Under the pieces are notes generated by a model that saw only the letters and a program-made list of their open reading frames with translations, was not told the origin of the DNA and ran no database searches. Positions 1 through 5,950 of a DNA stretch of 7,027 bases are shown one piece after another. Numbering within the stretch: position 1 is the stretch's first letter; the number at the start of each line of letters is the position of its first letter. Location: positions 1 to 7,027 of the forward strand of contig JAEZAF010000286.1 in the NCBI GenBank assembly GCA_023430545.1, given 5' to 3'. Position numbers and translations under genes: made by a program. This DNA comes from Chloroflexota bacterium. GTDB taxonomy: Bacteria; Chloroflexota; Anaerolineae; Aggregatilineales; Phototrophicaceae.

Positions 1-78
1 GTTCAGAAACACGTCAAACGATGAAGTGAAGTTGATGTCATGTCTTCAACCGCTTCGCTTGCGGGGTATAACCCTATG

Positions 79-107
79 ACGGTCTTTGGGGTCTATCCCT
101 ACACCGT
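79..107. repeat. Two-part stem-loop
   Basis: ACGGT at 79-83 is complementary to ACCGT at 103-107. Inside it, GGG at 88-90 can pair with CCC at 97-99 around a six-base loop, leaving a small asymmetric internal loop between the two stems. There is no T-run on either side, so it does not look like a standard intrinsic terminator. It may be part of the repeat cluster preceding the RAYT gene, or chance. Confidence 0.3.
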
Positions 108-120
108 GTAACACCTGCCC

Positions 121-180
121 TGTCCGCCGCCCGCTTTTGGCAGAATACAGTACAGCGGACAACGCAGGCGTTGTCCCTGC
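121..180. repeat. REP-like palindrome next to the RAYT gene
   Basis: A perfect 9-base inverted repeat, GGACAACGC (157-165) and GCGTTGTCC (168-176), forms a tight hairpin and is followed by CTGC (177-180). A second inverted repeat overlaps it: TGTCCGC at 121-127 with GCGGACA at 155-161. The two stems share bases 157-161 and so exclude each other. RAYT transposases are known to sit beside, bind and cut REP/BIME hairpins, so this is the likely cognate repeat of the adjacent gene. A related copy occurs at 3936-3990: both carry CAGAATA on the left, then GCGGACAA, a Y and GC, then CGTTGTCC and CTG on the right. Confidence 0.7.
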
Positions 181-195
181 ATATTGCGTGTGCCC

Positions 196-672
196 ATGCA
201 TAAACAGTTACCGGAACGCAAATCACCACGACTGATCGACTACGATTATTCGACATCAGGTGCCTATTTTGTGACGATCTGTACTGACCAGCGTGTGCAC
301 TTATTTGGCGAAATTCATTCCGATGAAATGCATCTGAGCAGCGCAGGGAGTATTGCATATGATTGCTGGAAGGCACTCCCTGAACATCATGCCCATATCA
401 CAATCGATGATTTTGTGGTGATGCCGAATCACGTTCACGGTATTCTGTTTCTGGATGGCGAGTCAGGTGTTTTGAGCACGATTGTCGGTTCGTATAAATC
501 AGGGGTTAGCCGCCGCATCCGACATGCTTATCAGCAGCCATCACTGGTTCTATGGCAGGGACGCTATCACGATCACATTATTCGCAATGAACAGAGCCTG
601 AATAAAATTCGTGAATATATCCAGTATAATCCTGCCCTTTGGCAGCAGGATAAATTTTATGATGAAGCTTAG
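196..672 (+). CDS. REP-associated tyrosine transposase (RAYT), IS200-like Y1 HUH domain
   Basis: This is a single-domain Y1 HUH nuclease, about 158 residues, the usual size for RAYTs. The HUH metal-binding motif is plain in MPNHVHG (residues 76-82, His79 and His81). The N-terminal strand YFVTICT (24-30), the stretch SYKSGVSRRIR (99-109) and the C-terminal block from W120 to W149 (WQGRYHDHIIR...YNPALW) are all typical. Tyr124 is my best candidate for the nucleophile, by position and context only. Such enzymes cut single-stranded REP hairpins and are usually single-copy and domesticated rather than autonomous insertion sequences. A GGACAACGC palindrome directly upstream supports this role. I prefer ATG 196 (MHKQLPERKSPRL...), because related proteins begin in this way; TTG 184 or GTG 190 in the same frame are alternatives, and no good Shine-Dalgarno decides between them. 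Composition is clearly more AT-rich than the genes to the right, suggesting horizontal acquisition. Confidence 0.9.
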   Translation: MHKQLPERKSPRLIDYDYSTSGAYFVTICTDQRVHLFGEIHSDEMHLSSAGSIAYDCWKALPEHHAHITIDDFVVMPNHVHGILFLDGESGVLSTIVGSYKSGVSRRIRHAYQQPSLVLWQGRYHDHIIRNEQSLNKIREYIQYNPALWQQDKFYDEA

Positions 673-676
673 CAAC

Positions 677-697
677 AGCGCAGATAACATCTGCGTT
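677..697. repeat. Stem-loop just after the RAYT stop codon
   Basis: CGCAGA (679-684) and TCTGCG (690-695) form a perfect 6-base stem around TAACA. It extends to 8 pairs with one G-T pair (678/696) and an A-T pair (677/697). It starts five bases after the TAG stop. Only a weak T-rich stretch follows, so it could be a poor terminator for the RAYT gene or the right-hand flank of the RAYT locus. Confidence 0.45.
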
Positions 698-735
698 ATG
701 TCTGTGTTGTTCCCCATTCCCGTTTTGTGAATCCC

Positions 736-1416
736 ATGACCATACCCTCCCATACCCTTCAACCTGCACTGATCTTCGCCAATGGAGACATCAATGATGG
801 CGTGATGGTGCGGCGTGCCCTGACGATCACGCAGGCAGTGAAACCCTATATCATCGGCGCGGATGGCGGCGCACGTGCTGCGGCCCACTTCGGCTATCAG
901 CCGGACCTGATTATCGGTGATCTGGATTCGCTGACAACGCTCGAAGTTGAGGAACTGACGGCGCAGGGTGTCCACATTGAGCGCTATCCCGCCGCCAAGG
1001 ATGAAACCGATCTCGAACTGGCGCTGCTGTACTGTGCCCGACACAATATCCGCTGGCTGAGGGTGATCGGCGGCCTCGGTGATCGCTTCGACCAGACCCT
1101 CGCGAATGTGTATCTGCTGGCGCTGCCGGAACTCAATGATCTGGATGTCGCGCTGGTCGCCGGACGCCAATCACTGTTTCTGCTGCGCCCCGGATCGCAT
1201 CAGATCATGGGCGAGGCAGGGGATACCGTCTCGCTGCTGCCGTTGGGCGGCCCCGTGACAGGCATTGTCACGGATGGACTGGAGTATCCGCTGAAAGAAG
1301 AGACGCTGTACTTCGGCACCGCGCGGGGTGTCAGCAATGTGATGCTCTCATCCGAAGCGCATATTTCCTCGAAGGAAGGCACGCTGCTGATCGTCCATAC
1401 CGCCGGACGCGCCTGA
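736..1416 (+). CDS. thiN: Thiamine pyrophosphokinase
   Basis: This cytoplasmic enzyme transfers pyrophosphate from ATP to thiamine, giving thiamine diphosphate (TPP). Family motifs appear in order. GADGG (41-45) and GDLDS (61-65) are N-terminal metal/nucleotide motifs. KDETDLELAL (88-97) is the hallmark catalytic stretch. GGLGDRFDQTLANV (112-125) corresponds to the usual GGRxDHxLAN, with Gln in place of the common His. GTARGVSN (194-201) lies in the C-terminal thiamine-binding beta domain. The length of 226 residues is normal and both domains are complete. ATG 736 and an in-frame GTG 727 are both possible starts; neither has a clear Shine-Dalgarno. No TPP riboswitch (no CTGAGA/ACCT core) and no other thiamine gene is visible nearby, so it appears to be a stand-alone salvage gene. 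The 63 bases separating it from the RAYT hold only the stem-loop at 677-697. Confidence 0.95.
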   Translation: MTIPSHTLQPALIFANGDINDGVMVRRALTITQAVKPYIIGADGGARAAAHFGYQPDLIIGDLDSLTTLEVEELTAQGVHIERYPAAKDETDLELALLYCARHNIRWLRVIGGLGDRFDQTLANVYLLALPELNDLDVALVAGRQSLFLLRPGSHQIMGEAGDTVSLLPLGGPVTGIVTDGLEYPLKEETLYFGTARGVSNVMLSSEAHISSKEGTLLIVHTAGRA

Positions 1417-1533
1417 GTATCTGCCGGACTGATCCGCAACAGACATGTGAAAACTTAATATCCTGAGAATGTTTACGCAATGATCTATCGCACTGCATCG
1501 TTCGTCGGTAGACTCTTGAGGTTCTGTATCCTC

Positions 1534-1568
1534 TTGCCTGTTTCCTGTTGTCTGTTGCCTGTTGCCTG
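1534..1568. repeat. Heptanucleotide tandem repeat, five units of TTGCCTG
   Basis: Five consecutive 7-base units run TTGCCTG, TTTCCTG, TTGTCTG, TTGCCTG, TTGCCTG. Three are identical and two differ by a single base each. The run lies 32 bases before the permease start codon, in the gap after the thiamine pyrophosphokinase gene. It resembles in style the short tandemly repeated heptamers known from cyanobacterial genomes (STRR), but I do not claim membership of a named family. It may vary in copy number by slippage and could sit inside the permease mRNA leader. Confidence 0.85.
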
Positions 1569-1591
1569 ATCTGCTTTGATGTGATGTGTCT

Positions 1592-1595
1592 GGAG
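1592..1595 (+). promoter_or_regulatory. Shine-Dalgarno site that fixes the permease start
   Basis: GGAG (followed by A) lies five bases before ATG 1601. An in-frame GTG at 1586 would overlap this site and has no purine-rich sequence of its own, so ATG 1601 is the better start. Confidence 0.75.
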
Positions 1596-1600
1596 AATTT

Positions 1601-3478
1601 ATGACAGTAGAGATCGGCCTGATGTTTGGCATCCTGGTCGTGACAATGGCACTGCTGGCCTTTGAGCTGTTCTCAGAGGATGTGGTCGCGCTGGGGGTAT
1701 TGGTTGCCCTCATCCTGACGGGTTTGCTCACGACCGATGAAGCCTTTGCCGGATTCGGCAGCGATACCTTTGTGCTGCTGCTCGGTTTATTCGTGATGAC
1801 CGCCGCGCTGAGTCGTACTGGCGTGGTCGAGATCGTCGGGCGGCTGGTGATGCAGCGTGCCAACCATGTGCTGCTGATTATCCTCGTCGGCACGGCAGGC
1901 CTCAGCGCGTTTCTCAGTAACACGGCTGCCGCCGCGTTCTTTCTGCCGCTGGTGCTGGGGATTTCCCGCCGCCTCAAAATCAGCCCGTCCAAACTGCTGA
2001 TGCCGATGGCCTTCGCCTCGATTGTCAGCAGCGGCGTGACGCTTATCAGCACCTCGACCAATATCGTCGTCAGCGGCCTGATCACGCAGTATGGGCTGGA
2101 GCCGATGGGGATGTTCGAGCTGTTCCCGGTCGGCATTGTGATCTCCGTGCTGGGGGTGGCTTATATGTATTTCATCGCCCCGCGCCTGATCCCCGACCGC
2201 ATTGGCAACGCCAATCGCATGGACACACTGAATAACGCCGTCTATGCATCTGAGGTGGTCGTGACTGAAGACTCTCCGCTGGCTGGCAAGACACTGGCTG
2301 AGGCGCGTTTCGCATCAGAATATGACCTGAGCATCCTGCGGATTGTGCGCAATAAAACGCGCTATATCGTCCCCAAACCGAATGTCCGGATGCAGACGGG
2401 GGACATCATGCTGGTGCAGGGGGACCGTGAAGCCCTGCTGCGCGTCAAGGACATTGCCGGCATCGAACTGAAGGCTGACCTCAAATTTGGCGAACTGGTC
2501 GAAAGCAGCACGAACGATGATGCGGAGGAAGCCGTCAACTTTGAAGGGGATACCATGCAGTGGGTCGAGCTTCAGTCGGAACGTGCTGCGGAACGGACTG
2601 AACGCCTCGAAACACCATCCATGAATATCGCTGAACTGCTGATCGTCCCCAATTCGCAGTTGATTAACCGCACCCTGCGCGGGTCGCGCTTCCGTGAGCG
2701 CTATGGTGTCCATGTGCTGGCGATCAACCGTCATGGGGAAACACTGCGCCGGAAGCTGAGTCAGGTCCCGCTGCGGCTGGGTGACGTGCTGCTGGTGCAG
2801 GGGACGGATGACGATTTCGCGCAGCTTCAGCCGGTCACGGACAGCTTTCAGTTCCTCGGCGCGGTCGAGGCCCCGCGTGTGAACCGCCGCCGCGCCCCCA
2901 CCTCCATCGTGATCTTCATCGCCGCTATCCTGATCGCAACCTTTAACATCGTGCCGTTTTCGGTCGCGGCGGTGATGGGGACGATTGCCATGTTCGTTAC
3001 GCGCTGCATCACGCCGGAAGAAGCCTACCGCGCCGTCGAGTGGAAGGCGCTGATTCTGATCGGCAGTATGCTGGCGCTCGGTGTGGCAATGGACAAAACC
3101 GGCGCAGCACAGTACGCCGCCGATATGATCACGGGTTGGGTGGGCGACGCAGGCGGATTCTGGCTGCTGTCCGGCTTCTTCGTCCTGACGGTGCTGCTGA
3201 CTCAGCCGATGTCCAATCAGGCAGCGTCAGTCGTTGTGATCCCGATTGCGCTGGCGACGGCCACCCAGCTTGGACTCAATCCACGCAGCTTCGCCATGAC
3301 GATCGCACTGGCGGCGAGCTGTTCGTATCTGACGCCGCTGGAACCGGCCAGCCTGATGGTCTACGGCCCTGGCGGTTATCGCTTTGCGGACTTCTTCAAG
3401 GTCGGGGCACCGCTGACGATCCTGATTTATATCATCACGATGATCGGTGTGCCGCTGGTCTGGCCGCTGAATGGGTGA
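1601..3478 (+). CDS. SLC13/CitMHS-like permease with two internal TrkA-C (RCK_C) domains
   Basis: This inner-membrane ion-coupled anion transporter of the DASS/ArsB-like superfamily has 625 residues. The N-terminal half (about 5-200) is strongly hydrophobic and contains the re-entrant substrate/sodium motif LSNTAAAA (105-112) and STSTN (150-154). Two soluble RCK_C domains follow, at about 215-285 (ending TGDIMLVQG) and 345-410 (ending LGDVLLVQG). An acidic linker (about 300-340) separates them. The C-terminal membrane half (about 433-622) carries MSNQAAS (537-543), the pseudo-symmetric partner of the first motif with Gln where the family often has Thr or Asn, and CSYLTPLEPASLMVYGPGGYRF (574-595). 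TrkA-C domains usually bind a small ligand that gates the channel or carrier. The substrate cannot be read from sequence; sulfate, di/tricarboxylates or another oxyanion are possible. The start is chosen on the GGAG site. No partner gene is linked to it. Confidence 0.92.
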   Translation: MTVEIGLMFGILVVTMALLAFELFSEDVVALGVLVALILTGLLTTDEAFAGFGSDTFVLLLGLFVMTAALSRTGVVEIVGRLVMQRANHVLLIILVGTAGLSAFLSNTAAAAFFLPLVLGISRRLKISPSKLLMPMAFASIVSSGVTLISTSTNIVVSGLITQYGLEPMGMFELFPVGIVISVLGVAYMYFIAPRLIPDRIGNANRMDTLNNAVYASEVVVTEDSPLAGKTLAEARFASEYDLSILRIVRNKTRYIVPKPNVRMQTGDIMLVQGDREALLRVKDIAGIELKADLKFGELVESSTNDDAEEAVNFEGDTMQWVELQSERAAERTERLETPSMNIAELLIVPNSQLINRTLRGSRFRERYGVHVLAINRHGETLRRKLSQVPLRLGDVLLVQGTDDDFAQLQPVTDSFQFLGAVEAPRVNRRRAPTSIVIFIAAILIATFNIVPFSVAAVMGTIAMFVTRCITPEEAYRAVEWKALILIGSMLALGVAMDKTGAAQYAADMITGWVGDAGGFWLLSGFFVLTVLLTQPMSNQAASVVVIPIALATATQLGLNPRSFAMTIALAASCSYLTPLEPASLMVYGPGGYRFADFFKVGAPLTILIYIITMIGVPLVWPLNG

Positions 3479-3509
3479 GGGTAAAGGTGCAGATATGAGT
3501 CACCGGAAA

Positions 3510-3538
3510 TTGCTGTAAAATGCGCCAGTCGTGATAGA
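3510..3538 (+). promoter_or_regulatory. Possible sigma-70 promoter for the DUF433 gene
   Basis: TTGCTG (3510-3515) and GATAGA (3533-3538) are separated by 17 bases, 30 bases upstream of the DUF433 start. The -35 is fair and the -10 is weak; TAGACT at 3535-3540 is an alternative with 19-base spacing. Placement between two genes on the same strand makes a promoter plausible. Confidence 0.35.
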
Positions 3539-3567
3539 CTACAGGGATCAACAGAACGTAAAGGCAC

Positions 3568-3903
3568 ATGCTCATGCTGCAAATCGAAGCCGTCGACATC
3601 CCTATCCGTTTCAATGATGAAGGCGTTGCTTATATCGGCTCCACCCGTGTAATGCTGGGTTCGGTCATTGCAGCCTTTCTTCAGGGTGAGACGCCGGAGC
3701 AGATCATCGACAGTTACGAGTCGCTGTCACTGGCGGATGTCTATGCCGTGATCGCCTATTATCTGCGTCACCGCAGCGACGTGGATGCACATCTTCAACA
3801 GGAAGACGCGCAGGCCCATCAGCTTCGCCAGCAGCTTGAGGTGCAGCGTCCGGAGATGTTCCGCCTGCAGGCGCGGATGCGCGTCAGCGCGAAATCCGGT
3901 TGA
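3568..3903 (+). CDS. DUF433 domain protein (antitoxin-like), no toxin partner visible
   Basis: The protein has 111 residues. The DUF433 core spans about residues 8-75, with IGSTRVMLGSVIAAFLQGETPEQIIDSY (23-50) followed by LSLADVYAVIAYYLRHRSDVDAHL (53-76). This is the winged-helix-like fold seen in the antitoxin partners of PIN-like DUF5615 proteins. The tail (77-111) is charged and probably helical (QQEDAQAHQLRQQLEVQ), as in long-form members. DUF433 genes are commonly followed at once by a DUF5615 gene. Here the next 95 bases are non-coding and then a convergent gene begins, so this copy looks orphaned. AAAGG at 3560-3564 lies 3 bases before ATG 3568 and 9 before ATG 3574, so translation may start at the second Met (109 residues). 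The role is unknown beyond family membership. Confidence 0.82.
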   Translation: MLMLQIEAVDIPIRFNDEGVAYIGSTRVMLGSVIAAFLQGETPEQIIDSYESLSLADVYAVIAYYLRHRSDVDAHLQQEDAQAHQLRQQLEVQRPEMFRLQARMRVSAKSG

Positions 3904-3935
3904 GGATTGTGCCGGTCTAACGCTGTCCGAGAGAT

Positions 3936-3990
3936 CAGAATATGGGCGGACAATGCCTAAACATGCTTGCATGTCGTTGTCCGCCCTGTA
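3936..3990. repeat. Long bulged REP-like palindrome between convergent genes
   Basis: GGGCGGACAA (3944-3953) pairs perfectly with TTGTCCGCCC (3977-3986). T3954/G3976 and G3955/C3975 add two pairs. After a one-sided 5-base bulge (CCTAA, 3956-3960), ACATGC (3961-3966) pairs with GCATGT (3969-3974). The whole is about 18 pairs with one bulge and a minimal loop. It shares CAGAATA, GCGGACAA and CGTTGTCC, in the same order, with the repeat beside the RAYT gene (141-180). Bulged hairpins in extragenic, convergent positions are characteristic of REP elements. It begins 40 bases after the DUF433 stop and lies 13 bases beyond the permease stop on the other strand, so it could also block or terminate transcription from both sides, although no T-tract follows. 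Confidence 0.78.
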
Positions 3991-3998
3991 AAGATACA

Positions 3999-4844
3999 CT
4001 ACCGGCTGAGGCTGCGGTACTTCCGGGCGGAAAGCGGCAGGAAAATCGCCACCATCACCAGCGGCCAGACGACTGCCATCAGCAGCGCGTTCTGTCCGAT
4101 CCATGTGTCGCTCTGCCAGCCGGGGTTCATAAACAGTTCACGGATGGCCGATGCGGTAGCGGATAACGGATTCCACTGTGCAATAGTGCCTAACCACACC
4201 GGCATGGTGGACGGATCGACGAAGGCGTTCGACAGAAAGCTGGCGGGCCACACCAGAATCTGCACGGCTGAGACGGCTTCTGGCCCTTTGACATTCAGGC
4301 CGATGAAGATTCCCACCCACAGCAGGCCGAAGCGCAGCAGCAGCAGTAATCCCACCGCCAGCAGCGCCGCCCCTGTGCCGCCGTGCCAGTCCCAGCCAAG
4401 CAGCAGACCGGCAACCACCATCACCGCCAGCCCGACCAGCGAATTCAGCATATCGGCAAAGCAGCGGCCAAGCACCACCGCCGCTGCATTGATCGGCATT
4501 GACCGGAAGCGGTCAGTGATACCTTTGGTGACATCGGTCGCGACCGCCGTCATGGTCGCTTCCAGCCCGAAGAACATCGTAATCGCGAACAGCCCCGGCA
4601 TGAGGTATTCGAAGTAACTGGTCCCTTCCGGCACGTCGATTGCACCGCCGAACAGCCACCCGAACATCAGCGCGATCATGATCGGGAAAACCCAGTTTAC
4701 GACGACGACCCCCGGCTGCATCCGCCAGTGCAGCAGATCGCGCCGCGTGATCGTCCATGCATCGCGCAGCAGCCAGCCAAGCCGCGCCAGTGGGGAGTCC
4801 GAAGCTGATGTTACGGTTATCGTCTGCATTGTTCTGCTTGTCAT
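3999..4844 (-). CDS. ABC-2 type exporter permease, DrrB-like
   Basis: This membrane subunit of a two-gene ABC exporter has 281 residues, normal for DrrB-type permeases. A cytoplasmic N-terminus with an amphipathic stretch (about 20-45) precedes about six hydrophobic segments: roughly 48-68, 83-101, 122-150, 158-184, 192-212 and 253-273. The cytoplasmic loop DVTKGITDRFRSMPINAAAVVLGR (104-127) matches the conserved ABC-2 loop that contacts the ATPase. FVDPSTMPVWLGTIAQWNPLSA (208-229) is typical of the DrrB group. Its ATG overlaps the stop of the upstream ATPase gene by one base, and an AGGAG site lies 8 bases upstream inside that gene, so the two subunits are probably made in step. Family members export hydrophobic drugs, antibiotics or lipids; the substrate here is unknown. 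Confidence 0.92.
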   Translation of the reverse strand: MTSRTMQTITVTSASDSPLARLGWLLRDAWTITRRDLLHWRMQPGVVVVNWVFPIMIALMFGWLFGGAIDVPEGTSYFEYLMPGLFAITMFFGLEATMTAVATDVTKGITDRFRSMPINAAAVVLGRCFADMLNSLVGLAVMVVAGLLLGWDWHGGTGAALLAVGLLLLLRFGLLWVGIFIGLNVKGPEAVSAVQILVWPASFLSNAFVDPSTMPVWLGTIAQWNPLSATASAIRELFMNPGWQSDTWIGQNALLMAVVWPLVMVAIFLPLSARKYRSLSR

Positions 4845-5860
4845 CAGGCAATCTCCTGCTGTACGTCGGCTTCCGCCGAGCCGGTCAGATGGATAAAGAC
4901 TTCATCGAGGGTAGGCCGCCGCAGCGAAAGATCATCCGGCGTGATTCCGGCTTCTGACAGCGCGGTGGCGACCGTCACCAGCGCCCGTGTGCGTTCCTTC
5001 ACCGGTACACTGATGCGTTTTGCTTCCGCATCGACATTCACCGGGCCAGCCGCCACCCGTTCCACAATCCGCGTGACAGCGTTCAGATCGGTGTCAAAGT
5101 TCAGCACCAGATCCAGCCAGTCGCTGCCAAAAGCCGATTTCAACTCGTCCGGTGTGCCTTCTGCCACCACGCGCCCGGCCTTCAGCATCGAGATGCGGTC
5201 GGCTAGCTCGTCCGCCTCTTCCAGATACTGCGTCGTCAGCAGAATCGTCGTCCCGGCAGAAACCCGCGCCCGCAGCGCCGCCCACACTTCGCGCCGGCTG
5301 ACCGGATCAAGCCCGGTGGTCGGCTCGTCCACGAACAGAATCGGCGGTGAGGTGATCAGGCTGACCGCGATATCCAGCCGACGCCGCATGCCGCCGGAAT
5401 ATTTGCCGACCGGAAGCCGCGCTGCATCAGTTAATGCGAACTGTGCCAGCAGTTCATCCGCCCGGTGCTGTGCCTGCCGGTTGGAGAGGTGATTGAGTTG
5501 GCCGAACATCACCAGATTCTGCCGCCCGGTCAGCACCTCATCGATGGCCGCGTACTGTCCCACCAGCCCGATATTTTCCCGCACCTGCCGCGCCTGCCGG
5601 ACGACATCGAACCCGGCGACCTGTGCTTTGCCGGAGTCCATTTGCAGCAGTGTCGTCAGGATTTTGATGGCCGTTGTCTTGCCTGCGCCGTTCGGCCCCA
5701 GTAACCCGCAGACCGTCCCCTTCCTGACTTCCAGATCGAAGCCGTTGAGTCCCGCGTCCTTTACGCCTCCGCTATAATGTTTGCGTAACTGTTGGGCGGT
5801 GATTGCGGTCGATGAAGCCGGTGAAGCCTGTTGTGGTGATGTCATCTGCGATGGTGTCAT
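4844..5860 (-). CDS. ABC exporter ATP-binding protein, DrrA-like
   Basis: This cytoplasmic ATPase subunit (338 residues) drives the neighbouring DrrB-like permease. Walker A is GPNGAGKTT (55-63), the Q-loop glutamine is Gln102, the signature is YSGGM (154-158), and Walker B is ILFVDEP (174-180, catalytic Glu179). The switch position, usually His, is Gln in TTQYLEEADELADRI (209-223), a change shared by the DrrA group. The C-terminal extension ends with RRPTLDEVFIHLTG (314-327), the LDEVFL-type motif of the DrrA C-terminal domain (DUF4162 type). A 25-residue Ser/Thr/Gln-rich N-terminal tail precedes the ABC core, and a later start is possible, but the AAAGGAG site five bases upstream of ATG 5860 supports the full form. 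It is the first gene of a two-gene operon, with a strong promoter and operator upstream and a divergent TetR gene as the likely regulator. Confidence 0.95.
   Translation of the reverse strand: MTPSQMTSPQQASPASSTAITAQQLRKHYSGGVKDAGLNGFDLEVRKGTVCGLLGPNGAGKTTAIKILTTLLQMDSGKAQVAGFDVVRQARQVRENIGLVGQYAAIDEVLTGRQNLVMFGQLNHLSNRQAQHRADELLAQFALTDAARLPVGKYSGGMRRRLDIAVSLITSPPILFVDEPTTGLDPVSRREVWAALRARVSAGTTILLTTQYLEEADELADRISMLKAGRVVAEGTPDELKSAFGSDWLDLVLNFDTDLNAVTRIVERVAAGPVNVDAEAKRISVPVKERTRALVTVATALSEAGITPDDLSLRRPTLDEVFIHLTGSAEADVQQEIA
4853..4857 (-). promoter_or_regulatory. Shine-Dalgarno for the permease inside the ATPase gene
   Basis: On the - strand AGGAG lies 8 bases before the permease ATG (4844), within the last codons of the ATPase gene. 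Together with the TGATG stop/start overlap it supports translational coupling. Confidence 0.7.
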
Positions 5861-5865
5861 CAGTA

Positions 5866-5872
5866 CTCCTTT
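5866..5872 (-). promoter_or_regulatory. Strong Shine-Dalgarno deciding the ATPase start
   Basis: On the - strand AAAGGAG is followed by five bases (TACTG) and the ATG at 5860. This is the best ribosome site in the window and supports translation beginning at MTPSQMTSPQ rather than at the second Met. Confidence 0.8.
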
Positions 5873-5880
5873 GCTTATGA

Positions 5881-5915
5881 CGATGGCCGTTCACAAGTAC
5901 GGGCGATGGCCGTTC
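5881..5915. repeat. 12-base direct repeat in the exporter mRNA leader
   Basis: CGATGGCCGTTC occurs at 5881-5892 and again at 5904-5915, start to start 23 bases (about two helical turns). Both lie in the predicted 5' leader of the exporter operon, between its promoter and the Shine-Dalgarno. A shorter GGCCG follows at 5921-5925. The function is unknown; paired protein sites or simple duplication are possible. Confidence 0.6.
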
Positions 5916-5950
5916 TGCCTGGCCGACGACGGACACTGACTGGAGATGAA

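Larger units (their letters stand above)
1..195. other. Non-coding, palindrome-rich region upstream of the RAYT gene
   Basis: No supported gene lies here. The only open frame at the left edge (frame 2, ending with TGA near 77) is short and has no recognisable protein character. Small inverted repeats are dense: CCGC (50-53) with GCGG (61-64); GGGT (64-67) with ACCC (71-74); a two-part stem at 79-107; and the strong REP-like palindrome described separately at 121-180. Such structure directly before a RAYT gene fits a repeat locus better than an ordinary promoter region. I found no good sigma-70 promoter for the downstream gene in this stretch. Confidence 0.6.

Noticed and set aside
625..630. 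TATAAT inside the RAYT coding region as a promoter for the thiamine pyrophosphokinase gene
   Set aside because: No acceptable -35 element at 16-18 bases upstream, and the sequence encodes the conserved QYNP region of the RAYT.
673..735. TPP riboswitch upstream of the thiamine pyrophosphokinase gene
   Set aside because: The gap is too short and lacks the conserved THI-box core; the only structure is the small stem-loop at 677-697.
550..1170. A 206-codon - strand open frame across the RAYT end and thiamine pyrophosphokinase
   Set aside because: It is antisense to two genes with solid family motifs and shows no domain of its own.
1480..1569. A 29-codon + strand open frame (MIYRTASFVGRLLRF...) running into the heptad repeat
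   Set aside because: No Shine-Dalgarno at a proper distance, and its C-terminal half is simply the translated heptanucleotide repeat. It is most likely chance.
1348..2136. A 262-codon - strand open frame opposite the permease
   Set aside because: It is Ser/Thr-rich low-complexity translation antisense to a clear membrane protein gene, and includes the heptad repeat; a shadow frame.
3967..4617. A 216-codon + strand open frame opposite the exporter permease
   Set aside because: Biased Ser/Pro/Thr composition typical of antisense translation of a hydrophobic protein; begins inside the REP-like hairpin.
4844..5860. Gln in place of the switch His of the ABC ATPase as a sign of a defective protein
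   Set aside because: Gln at this place is normal in the DrrA-type group, and all other nucleotide-binding motifs are intact.
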